Below are positions 23,501-31,212 of a stretch of 64,000 nt of DNA, one piece after another (within the stretch, counting starts at the first letter, position 1; each line of letters begins with the position of its first letter). A program made the position numbers and the translations under genes. The notes below the pieces were generated by a model. The model searched no databases and was not told where the DNA came from. It saw only the letters and a program-made list of their open reading frames with translations. Where the stretch lies: assembly GCA_963402885.1 (NCBI GenBank), contig OY727099.1:17813001-17877000 (forward strand), written 5' to 3'. The stretch comes from Antedon bifida (Eukaryota; Echinodermata; Crinoidea; Comatulida; Antedonidae).

Positions 23501-26500
23501 ATGCTTTCGTGTGCTCTTATCTTGGTGGCATGATTAATATTTTATATTTTAGCGCTAGCTGCTATGGCGACGAACAAAACTTTATGTGACGAATTTAATA
23601 TAACTTTTCTGAATTCAAATTAAACGATCTCCCAGAAATATTACAAGATTATTAATAAATGTAATTACAAGATTAAATACAAATTGTTTGTAAATTGTAG
23701 TACCCTTTGGGTTTAAAAAAACATTAATTTTGCCATGTTCGAAATCTGCCGTGATTGATCTACGCTAATGTTTTTATGACCTGTAGTAGCCATACATCTG
23801 AGACAACAACTACAGTAGTTGTTATCTCAGCCTACATGTAAAATTACAAGATCAGCAAGAATACTAGGCCCGGACCTTCTAGGTTTACTAGTAAACCCTA
23901 TGATTTGCCGACATTGATATAGGCCTAGGTAGGCCTATTCGTAGGCTAATCTTAAGTATAGTAGCTACTTTTATGCTTCATTTGTTCATGGTTGAGTTAG
24001 CCTTGTGTCTACTTTTCAAAACAAAATGAGAGCTAGAGAGTAGTAGAGTCAGTGGTGACGTATCGCAACTATACATAGCCAGCCAATCCCGGATCAGGGA
24101 TCGCAGTTTTCATTTAATTAGGCCTGGTGATTGGATGTGATGTGGATGACATAACCGCTAGCCAATCACCAGGCACTATAATTTAAAGCCCCCTTCCCTA
24201 CGTTTTTTAGATCTAATTTAGGATCACAAACTATATTTAAAGTAAAAATAATACTATATGGTCCTATTGCGATAACTTTTTTCGTCTTTAAACGGTTAAA
24301 AATGTGAAAATTAAGTCGATTCTAATAATTATAGCGGCCCGCTATAAATCCCAAAATGCATTGCGCGCGGATTGATATTTTTGTTTTCCACCTGTAATTC
24401 GCCCACTTTTCGATCGATCGTGAGGCTAAAACAAATGGAAGACTCCTAACTTTTCAGCGAAAATACCGGGTTTTCCCCAATTTGTATCAACGGAGTCTGG
24501 CAAAAATAGAAAGACAAATAATGCAGCAACTATACAACGTCAGGCTAGGTATATAGCTAGCGTACGATGTTCGTACGTTACCGATGTTTTCCAGCTAGGC
24601 CTACAAAACTAAGCCTAGCTAGGCTAGGCCTAAGACCGTCCACGAGAGGTCGATCGCCGCGAGCTACTTAGGTAGTGCATTGTTTCTCACTTTTTATCAT
24701 AATTTACCATAAAACGTACATTTAAGACAAGGAATGACATGGTTTAATGTTTTTAAAGTGATATATATGTATTATTTTCCAAAAACCGTCCAAAATTGCA
24801 GGGAAGGGGTCTTTAAATATAATCACATCGATAATTAAGGAGATTTATGAAGAAACCACTGCTTATAGCCATATATTAAAAACATGTTTGTTGTAACAAC
24901 ATACAATACATAGTCAAATGCATAATTTAATATTCTATAGATTTACAAGGAGGTGGCAAGCCAATATGATAATTCAAATAATATTACCAACTACTTAAAA
25001 TTACCGGTCATAAGAAAGTGAAGTTTTCATATTCCGATTGTGATGAAATTAAAACAGAATTGTTCAGCAATATATTGTTGTTGTCAATTAATCAATTGTT
25101 ATTGCAATTTAAAACTACTCCTAATTAGACCATGGTTTGGGGGTACTGAACATTCTCTAAATTTTTCTCTCAACTAAAGACCACATTAAAATAAACTTTT
25201 AAAATTAATGCATTTTTAGGGTAGAACAGCCTCTGAAAGTTAAAAGAAAATCAAACAATATACAAAATACAGACAATGAAAAAAAGATTGACAAAAACAA
25301 CCAACCTGATTACATTTTACCCTCACCCATTAGGGAGCAAAACAACCATTCTGATATTTAATTTGCCTCTTATGTAATTTAATTGACCACTTATAGCGCC
25401 GATCTTTAGTTGGAGGAATCAAATCGGAGACAGAAGCTACTAAAAACCACTAAAATATGGGTTCAAAAAGTGGTCGTTAATTGGATTGAGACCTGTATAT
25501 CCTAAATATTATACAATTGAATGTAAAACTAATAAATAATAATAAAAATTGTTTTCTTACTCCTATTATTTGCTTATTTTCTAGCTTTAATCTTAAGTTA
25601 CATTTACATAGGCCTATGTAATTAAAATATTTTATCCCTCTTAAAAATAATTTTAAAACAATTGTTTGTTGAATATGCCATTTTAATTTCACATAATAAT
25701 AAATAGAACTAGATTTAATTCGTCACTATGACGAATTATAGGTTATATGCATTGATTTAAATAAAAATAATTGATTTGTAAAAGATATATTGATTGATTG
25801 ATTTTCTCAGAATCTTTAATTATTTATAATATGTGATAGTATCTTGCTAACGCAAATACAATAGCCGGTACCACAATCCGATCAAAGATCCCTCTGCGTA
25901 TAATGTCATAATAATGTTACATAATAATAAAGACATAAGTTACATTAGATTTCATTATAAATCATGTGTATAATCTATACACTAAGAAATACAATTGAAC
26001 AAACAATACGAATAATAAAAAAAATCTTATTTCGTTTCGTTACCCAAGGTGAGGCTCGATCTCGGTACCTTGAATGCCATAGACACGCGCATAGACGAGC
26101 GAGCCATACACAACTGACTAAAACTTGTAGAAAGATTTCTTTGTGTATTTACCATTCAGTAGCCACTTTGGTGCAGATAGATTATTACATACCGCAATGA
26201 ATTATAATTTGTTACTATGATGACATCTTAAACAATTTAAAAAAATGATGCACTGTCAAACTATATACTTTTAACTTTAATATATGAACTTCTTAAGAAA
26301 GAAAGTTAATGTTAAGTTTGTTATTTCGGCCTAAGAAAATGTCAAAATTTGTTTGATTGTCGAAATTAATTTTTTTTAATTCAATATGCAATTAATGATG
26401 ACTTAATCAACTTTTGTTCTCTTAATTTGATAATAAATCATACATATGATACATACACTTCAAGAAAATGAAATAAAAAATAGGTGTTCCCCAGCATTCT

Positions 26501-29500
26501 GACGATGTATATTAATTTTAAAATTTAGCATATTTTCACTATTTTGTTAACTTATACGTGCGTAGCCTGTCACTTTTGACGTGCTTGTATAACGCAATTT
26601 CGAGTTGAAAAGTGAATCAAATATGATGATATTATTAAAGAAAGGTTGTAAAACAGAAATCGGGCAAAAAGAGTGCGCATTAACGTTTAACGCGCAGTGC
26701 GCGTGCAAAATTCTGCGCACTCATGGCAATTTTTTAAACGCTTAAAATTGCCTGAAACGTACTCTAATTTCATCGAAAATAAATGTTGACAATTTTAAAA
26801 CTTTTAAGCGCGCGTACGCATGTGTTATATGCGCTACGCACGTAATTATATTGCCATATGATGAAATATGACCTGAAAATTATGAGTACCAAATTTTGTT
26901 TAAAAGTGATTCATGCTTGTGAAGATATGATTACAAACGTGATTTCATTAAATCGTGCGTAGACCGCGTAATTTATGATTGCGCACCGTGAAAACATAAC
27001 CACATCGATTCCTGGCCATAAGGAATATACTCTGAAAAATTGACTTAGCTAGATGAAACTGATGCCAAGATAATTCACGGACAAAATAGTGCTAAGGAAA
27101 GAATAAATAAATAAATAAATAAATAAATAAAGATCCTGACAGAATCAAGAGGTTATATGCATATCATGCATATAACCTAAATATACATGTTACGAACAAT
27201 TTGGCACTATTTTTAAAGCTGAATGGGCATTCGTAATTAAGATATGATAATACAAGGTCAAGGGTCAAAATTACCTATTTATATAAATACAAATACATTT
27301 TATTCATCAAATCACAAATAAAACTATAGTATGTAACAAGTATATATTGTGATTTGTTAATACTTAATTAGAGCAAATAGAAAAACAGAGCTTACGAACA
27401 ATTTAAGATCAATTTAGTTGTATGACCAGCAGTTATTGAGATATAATATTAAGAGGTCAGAGGTCAAAAACCCAGAAATGACTTTTCCCGCCATTTTTCA
27501 ACAAACTTTTTTATTAGAGCAAATATAAACATTATTGTGAGTAATTTGAAACTAAAATGAAATGTATACAGTTAGCGGTTGCCGAGATATAAGGTGGGTG
27601 AGTCACAACATATGTGGTCATTTTTCAAAGCACCCCCAATGGGTGATAAATGTGTTAAAATTTAGGCACCAAGTTGAAAAATTTCCTTATGGTATCAATA
27701 AACACATGAAAGCAAAAATTCGAACTTGACAAAAATAAGTAGAGGAAAAAAAGTGTCAAATGCTGTGAAAAACACAGATTGATGAGCTTTTTTATTAGGC
27801 ATAACTATTGGTAAGTTGGCAGTTACTTGATTAAATAGTAATACAGTATATGCGTACTTCTATGATCATTTTATGTATTAACAGATACTGTATAAGGAAG
27901 GCAAAATCAGAAAAGAAGAAATATGGCAAGATGAACCAGAATCAAAGGTGAATGCACACACTTAAATATGCCACCTTCAGTCCATAGTCCGGTGGCAGAC
28001 AGGAGAGGGGAATCACCACCCAATAGGGGACAAATGGCCATACAACTTTTCTAGACCAGAATTTTCTGAATCTGGACATTTTTATGATTTTTTCAATTCA
28101 ATTCAAAGTAACATTTATTTTCTTTAAATAAAAACAGTATACAAAATGGTGTAAAGAAAGGTAATATGATTGAAGAAGGCATGTTCAAAAAAGCAAAAAG
28201 CTTGTGGCAGACATGCCCAAACAAAGACAAGATTTAAACAACACGGAAGAAAAAAAAAAAATAAAATAAAGAAAATAAAGAAATAACAATATATAAATTT
28301 ACATTACATGTATCTATTCATCAACCTTGTGAAATGTCAATATTGACCAATCATAGAACTTACCTATAAAACCAAATTGGACTTATACTTCGAAATAATC
28401 TGAAACAAGACAAGTCCCTGGAAAATGCCTTTTACTGCGAAATATGAAACTCTAAGGTTGGGGCTGGACTAAGAAAAAAAGTGGACTCGTTTGCATGAAC
28501 GAATAAATAGACATGGTGATTTATGTAGTCAACTAAAATTAGCACCCTGGGAATTACTTGAGTCAAATTTAAACAATACTTTGTTGAAACTGTCACTGTC
28601 ATAGTCGATGGAAATAGTAAAGTACATGTAACTGTACACCACTCTGACGTTTATATTTGTTGTAATTATTAATTGATACAATTAACGAGAAGCAACTGTG
28701 AGTAATAAAGTTTACACTCGCAGTAAGAAATTTGCACTTCAAATGGCGACAAAAAATGGTTTATGTATTTTTTATTGTCAAAGGTTTTAAGTTTATCTTA
28801 AAGATAATCTGGGAGAGTGAGAGATTGGAATGTTCCATTCATCGCCAAGCAATACGTTTGTATAAACGTATACTAAATCTATCAAAATTGTATTTTTTAA
28901 AGAAAATGGGATTGTCTCCAACATTATCATGCTGTACTCGAACTGTTTAACCAATTTTCAGCTATTAAAAACAATTATCGTAGAAGGAGATATTATTATT
29001 ATTGTGTGGAGGTATTTTTCAGCATCAACATCCATTAGAGAGTGTATACCACGATCGGAAATCCCCTCTATTTGGAGCAAATCGTTAAACCTCAATTTGT
29101 TTTAATCGTCAATAATATCTCGGTATATTTATTCAAAAATTCACATTTAGAAGTACAATACATACATGGCAGCACATGGCTGAATTGCATATGTATAACA
29201 CAATAACAAAAATTTAAACTATAGACAACACTATCAACTGTTGTTGTTGTTAACGTTTTCCGTCTTCCAACATTACGCTTTCCACAATTTGTTTCCATTT
29301 TTTTCTGTTTTCAACTATATATAAATATATGAATAAGAATAAGTAACTGCAGTTACCTCAAATAATACAAGCAAAAAAATAAATAAATTGAAGTTTGTTC
29401 AAAAGTTCAACCATAAAAGAACTGGACTTGTCTGGAAATGTTTTGTTTTATAACTATAATTTTCCACTTTACGATTATGCCTAAGGGTCATGCAGGATCT

Positions 29501-31212
29501 ATACTGAGGGGCAGGGAACCAGGTGGAGAATTGACCAGAGGCGTGTGCTTTAGAGGCAAAAACCTTGCAAGTGTGCCATCTTCTAGTGTGGAGTGGTTCA
29601 AGATTTAAAATGGCAAGAGAATCAGAGTATGTTGTATACTCTTTGCCATCACAATCTTGCAGACACGCTTCTGAATCTTTTCCACCTGATTCACCTGTCC
29701 CTGCGTAAGACCTGCATGCCACAAAGGGTCTCAAATAACCCTTGTAAACATAAATAAGTTCATTACTATTAAGACCTGCTTCTTTCAACTTGCGCATCAT
29801 AAACATTTTCTTGTTAGCTTTAATACAAATGTTATCTACCTGGCTATGCCACTTTAAATTGTTTTGAATGATTACACCTAACAATTTAACTTCCTGTACT
29901 ACAGCCAAAGAGTGATATAGATATATGCAAATCAGGATAGGGGGATATATGTTTACTAAAATTGATATGCATTGCAAGGCATTTATTTGGATTTAGTTTA
30001 AGTTTATTATTAATGCTCCATTCAAACAGAGTGTCTAAACTAGTTTGAATCGATGTATCACCACTAATACCTATTTTCACCAAGTGTGTGGTCGTCTACA
30101 TATTTCCACACTTTAATTTTGTTATTATTGATGTTAACTAGAGCGTCATTGATCATAGCTAAAAATGCTATGGGACCAATGAAGTACCCTGGGGCACTCC
30201 ACCCATCAACTCAATCCAATCAGAGTACGAATTTTTATATCGAACTCTTTATTTTCTTTCCGTCTGGAAGTCCACCACCCACTGTACGAGTTGGGAGGTG
30301 CCCCAAGTTCGAGTAGTTTAGTGACTGAGATTTGATGGTCAACTAACTCGAACGCCTTGGAAAAATCAGTTAGCAAAATTGTGCTAATGTTTTTAGGCTT
30401 CTCTGCACCTGAAACTAGATGGTGGTAAATATCAATCAGACAGTGGATGGTGGACAATCCTCTGTGGTTAACGAATTGTCTATGGGGATAAATAATTATC
30501 TAACTCAACTTAATTAGTAAACAAGGTTACATTAGGTGGTTAAAATCAGTGCCGAACGTATGAGTCAACTTTATTTACCATTAAGTAAAAATTCTAGAAG
30601 TAACGTGCGATTTACCGAATTTTGCCCTTACGTAAATTTATATCGATACATATACATAATACATTGTGATAATTGGTCAACTTTAACTTTATATCTCGAA
30701 AACGCTTCGCTATCCTGATCGATTACCTTTCACATTCGTAATCTATGGAAAATTCTAGTCTAGAAGAGTTGGATGGCAATTTGTCCCCTTTTGGGTGATG
30801 ATTCCCGCCTCTTGCCACCGGCCTAATATGATTTTATCTACACATTTACACTATATTAGTCCCGATATTAGTAGTTAAGTTTCAATTTTATATCGTAATT
30901 TATACATTTATGAATAATGTAAGAATAGAGAGCCTCTGAATGGGCAATGCATTCATTCGAGCAGTAAAGGTTTCCAATGCATATTTTTCAAACCTAACAA
31001 CCTAAAACTCATTTTTAAATCTTCTTTTAATAAACACATTGATATAAATTTGTATTATTTTCTAGGAAATACCAGCTGCACCATTGAAATCAACATTTTT
31101 AGAGAGAAATGCTCCAACAGCTTCAGGTTTCTACACATTTTTAAAAAGAATGATTCTCACTGGGGCACTGACTGCATTAATGGTTACATTAAAGAAAAAG
31201 TCTTTATTATAG
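7869..31212 (+). CDS. MAO: Monoamine oxidase (flavin-containing amine oxidase), 3' six coding exons; 5' part off the window
   Basis: Outer-mitochondrial-membrane flavoenzyme that oxidatively deaminates amines to aldehydes, releasing ammonia and H2O2. Coding exons: 7869-7922, 18524-18581, 18677-18774, 19161-19272, 27885-27947, 31066-31212, all with AG acceptors, GT donors and matching phases. Lengths of the first five (54, 58, 98, 112, 63 bp) equal vertebrate MAO exons 10-14 as I recall them. Key residues are present: GGCYTT with the cysteine that covalently binds FAD and the following aromatic-cage Tyr (third exon), the FAD-contact segment [15 protein letters not shown] (fourth exon), [10 protein letters not shown] (fifth exon), and a hydrophobic C-terminal tail anchor ending KKKSLL before TAG at 31210-31212. 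Introns of 10.6 and 8.6 kb are packed with repeats. About 176 residues, a third of the usual 520, are in the window. MAO-A and MAO-B split within vertebrates, so only MAO is assigned. Confidence 0.95.
7923..9043. other. MAO intron 10, 5' part
   Basis: Intronic. It holds an imperfect duplication at about 8226-8340 (two copies of an AATAATGACTTCG / CTGTCAACCTA-type segment) and a cluster of five GTATAC words within about 90 bp at 8436-8522. No gene recognised. Confidence 0.5.
9531..10366. repeat. Inverted repeat, arms of about 200 bp, inside the large transposon
   Basis: Arms about 9531-9738 and 10160-10366 are imperfect reverse complements, sharing CCTACCAAACGAGA and ATCGTCCGAAATTATGTTAA. A second partial copy of the ATCGTCCGAA segment lies at about 9893-9935. 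The loop contains short (AT)n and (AAT)n runs. Confidence 0.7.
11230..12780. repeat. Degenerate tandem repeat with AGGTCA half-sites
   Basis: Units of about 200-300 bp recur at about 11250, 11555, 11760, 11925 and 12610. Each begins near TGACCTTGTAAA, usually continues with AGGTCA words, and includes an ACCATAGTAACTGTTTCTATG-like block and poly-T. The array is broken by the pogo-like MITE at 12049-12552. It has no coding capacity. Confidence 0.6.
12047..12554. mobile_element. pogo/Tigger-like MITE with TA target duplication
   Basis: TA at 12047-12048 and 12553-12554 flanks 504 bp. The left end is CAGTTGAACCTCCCGTAAGT and the reverse-complemented right end is CAGCGGGCACCTCCCGTAAG, with further GGCCACTTACGGGAGG copies inside. 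CAGTNGAACCTC-type ends and a TA target are typical of pogo/Tigger (Tc1-mariner) elements. No transposase is present. Confidence 0.8.
13566..13985 (-). pseudogene. Possible transposon-encoded DNA-binding (Myb/MADF-like) fragment
   Basis: A minus-strand open frame in the right arm of the large transposon. From an internal ATG near 13932 it reads [15 protein letters not shown], then a [13 protein letters not shown] segment and a QAKQFEALR segment. A helical pattern with a following conserved Gln/Trp position is reminiscent of the SANT/MADF proteins of Harbinger elements, but the match is weak. A rearranged partial copy lies inverted at about 10385-10450, which suggests the region was duplicated as part of the foldback. 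The upstream glycine run comes only from the poly-C tract and is not real coding sequence. Confidence 0.25.
13951..13983. repeat. Poly-C homopolymer tract
   Basis: A run of C broken once by AA, about 33 bases. Its length is likely unreliable in any assembly. Confidence 0.8.
14352..14857. other. MAO intron 10 between transposon and tRNA region
   Basis: AT-rich intronic sequence with a short A-run at about 14731. Nothing recognised. Confidence 0.5.
14858..14995 (-). repeat. Inverted partial copy of the tRNA-bearing repeat unit
   Basis: Reverse complement of the tRNA and 3' flank found in each unit of the neighbouring array (compare 15225-15365), with some divergence. It faces the array head to head, so 14858-15365 can form a long hairpin. 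Confidence 0.8.
14908..14976 (-). tRNA. tRNA-like gene, anticodon ATC (Asp-type), probably degenerate
   Basis: A 69-nt sequence with a 7-bp acceptor stem (GCCCCAG with TTGGGGC, one G-T), a perfect anticodon stem TCTGC/GCAGA around loop ATATCAA (anticodon ATC, reading GAT), and a good B box GGTTCGAATCTC. A T5 terminator follows 3 nt downstream. The D arm is about three nucleotides short compared with the array copies, so it is probably a pseudogene or the source of a SINE. Confidence 0.6.
15240..15310 (+). tRNA. tRNA-like gene, anticodon ATC (Asp-type), array copy 1
   Basis: 71 nt. Acceptor GCCCCAG/TTGGGGC (seven pairs, one G-T), D arm GTCT-AATGGTTA-GGGC with wobble pairs, anticodon loop ATATCAA (T33, anticodon ATC), T arm CCGAG-TTCGAGT-CTCGG with five pairs. 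The first pair of the anticodon stem is an A-A mismatch. A box TGGTCTAATGG and B box AGTTCGAGTCT are recognisable, and TTTTT follows at +4 for Pol III termination. The normal animal tRNA-Asp anticodon is GTC, so identity and function are uncertain. Confidence 0.7.
15605..15675 (+). tRNA. tRNA-like gene, anticodon ATC, array copy 2
   Basis: Same 71-nt sequence as the copy at 15240, one 365-bp period downstream, with the same T5 terminator. Confidence 0.7.
15970..16040 (+). tRNA. tRNA-like gene, anticodon ATC, array copy 3
   Basis: Third copy in register with the 365-bp period; no differences seen from copy 1. Confidence 0.7.
16335..16405 (+). tRNA. tRNA-like gene, anticodon ATC, array copy 4
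   Basis: Fourth copy in register with the 365-bp period; no differences seen from copy 1. Confidence 0.7.
16700..16770 (+). tRNA. tRNA-like gene, anticodon ATC, array copy 5
   Basis: Last complete copy. The downstream flank continues to about 16880, then breaks into an (AT)n run. Confidence 0.7.
16884..17003. repeat. (AT)n runs around an inverted fragment of the array unit
   Basis: TA dinucleotide runs at about 16889-16910 and 16990-17006 enclose a reversed copy of the array tail (GGCAAAGAACATTAATTC onward, 16919-16990). Confidence 0.75.
17006..17414. mobile_element. Foldback MITE with arms of about 54 bp
   Basis: The left arm 17007-17060 begins ATAAAATAACAGCAGAAAAC and pairs with 17360-17414, nearly without mismatch. 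The interior has no coding frame. It is inserted inside the tRNA-repeat region between (TA)n tracts. Confidence 0.75.
17504..17610 (+). repeat. Truncated, diverged copy of the 365-bp unit tail
   Basis: Starts at CGACTTTTTCTCATTC just after an (AT)n tract (about 17474-17503) and runs through ACCGGGCGGTTTAGAATTA to TTTGCCTCTTG. The tRNA itself is missing. Confidence 0.8.
17641..18051. mobile_element. Palindromic MITE with arms of about 160 bp
   Basis: Arm 17641-17800 (ATCCAAAGGCAAATTACTGA onward) is the reverse complement of about 17890-18051 with few mismatches. TGTATATTTAAAACTGT occurs both in the loop (about 17815) and just outside the right end (about 18051), hinting at slippage or aborted transposition. 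It is non-coding. Confidence 0.8.
18052..18523. repeat. Intron 10, 3' part, with irregular AAAGATCT repeats
   Basis: Between about 18268 and 18388 the words AAAGATCT or AAAGATCC occur six times at irregular spacing, with CACA or TAACA linkers. The remainder is AT-rich intron ending at a TTTTATTTTACAG acceptor. Confidence 0.6.
18775..19160. other. MAO intron 12
   Basis: 386 bp, starting with a weak GTGGGA donor and ending CTTAACAG. Nothing else recognised. Confidence 0.7.
19430..24150 (-). mobile_element. Degenerate non-LTR retrotransposon (LINE), split by a tandem-repeat insertion
   Basis: Minus-strand pieces in element order. About 23340-24150: 5' untranslated part, with a rearranged second copy at 43585-43829. 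About 22630-23340: endonuclease remnants ([26 protein letters not shown] followed by CDHSAIYAI). About 22080-22610: reverse transcriptase ([26 protein letters not shown]; then [15 protein letters not shown] sequence). About 19430-20260: the post-RT segment ([20 protein letters not shown]). Many stops and frameshifts. It resembles CR1/L2/Jockey-type LINEs; the clade is not resolved. Confidence 0.75.
20263..22130. repeat. Five 372-bp tandem units with clustered AGGTCA half-sites, inserted in the LINE
   Basis: Unit starts (G[CT]AAAAGG) are at 20285, 20658, 21030, 21403 and 21773. Each unit opens with AGGTCA-n-TGACCT followed by two more TGACCT, then ATTAGATGTTTGAT-like, CCCCCTACCCC and AT-rich stretches. 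Units 2 and 4 are closer to each other than to 1 and 3 (their shared open frames start 744 bp apart), so the array is built on a two-unit higher-order period. An A-run of about 19 marks the left edge at 20259-20277. The LINE reading frame resumes on both sides, so this block is an insertion. Confidence 0.85.
24183..24816. mobile_element. TTAA-flanked MITE, second family
   Basis: TTAA at 24183-24186 and 24813-24816 flanks 626 bp. Ends are AGCCCCCTTCCCT on the left and, reverse complemented, AGACCCCTTCCCT on the right. The interior has GC-rich parts, a GATCGATCG palindrome and a TAGGCCTA cluster. It shares the TTAA-AG start with the MITE at 5152-5700. Confidence 0.7.
24817..25738. other. MAO intron 13 sequence, no feature recognised
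   Basis: AT-rich. Open frames such as 25477-25692 (minus) show no similarity to known families. Confidence 0.5.
25739..27179. mobile_element. Putative element with TAGGTTATATGCAT ends and terminal hairpin
   Basis: TAGGTTATATGCAT at 25739-25752 is repeated inverted at 27166-27179. The right end is a perfect 13-bp stem with a 3-nt loop (27150-27178), preceded by an (AATA)n run (27102-27130) and the phrase GATCCTGACAGAATCAAGA. The interior is non-coding with CG-containing stretches (CGCGCGTACGCATG) at about 26640-26990. Boundaries and class are uncertain. Confidence 0.45.
27180..27884. other. MAO intron 13, 3' part, with DR1-type AGGTCA repeats
   Basis: Three loosely related blocks contain GAGATATAA-like motifs. 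Two carry direct AGGTCA repeats with one base between: 27255-27267 (second half GGGTCA) and 27454-27466 (perfect). The intron ends TGTATTAACAG. Confidence 0.55.
27987..30823. mobile_element. TA-flanked DNA element (2.8 kb) with imperfect 75-80 bp terminal inverted repeats
   Basis: Left GTCCGGTGGCAGACAGGAG (from 27987) and the reverse-complemented right GGCCGGTGGCAAGAGGCGGG (to 30823) begin imperfect inverted repeats that continue through GGGGACAAAT and TCTAGACYAGAATTTT. TA lies outside each end (27985-27986 and 30824-30825). No transposase is visible. A LINE fragment occupies 29380-30480, and a second LINE-like tail (minus strand, about 28100-28260) lies inside. Confidence 0.65.
29380..30480 (-). 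pseudogene. CR1-like LINE reverse transcriptase remnant
   Basis: Minus-strand reverse-transcriptase pieces in order: [15 protein letters not shown] (about 30330-30400), then [15 protein letters not shown] (about 29970-30020), [20 protein letters not shown] (about 29835-29895) and a C-terminal tail with [10 protein letters not shown] (about 29560-29590). Stops and frame changes separate them. This set of motifs is typical of CR1/Rex-type LINEs. It is nested within the TA-flanked element. Confidence 0.8.

Noticed and set aside
26040..26110. tRNA-like sequence with GATCGAGCC
   Set aside because: No convincing acceptor or anticodon stem; B-box match is weak.
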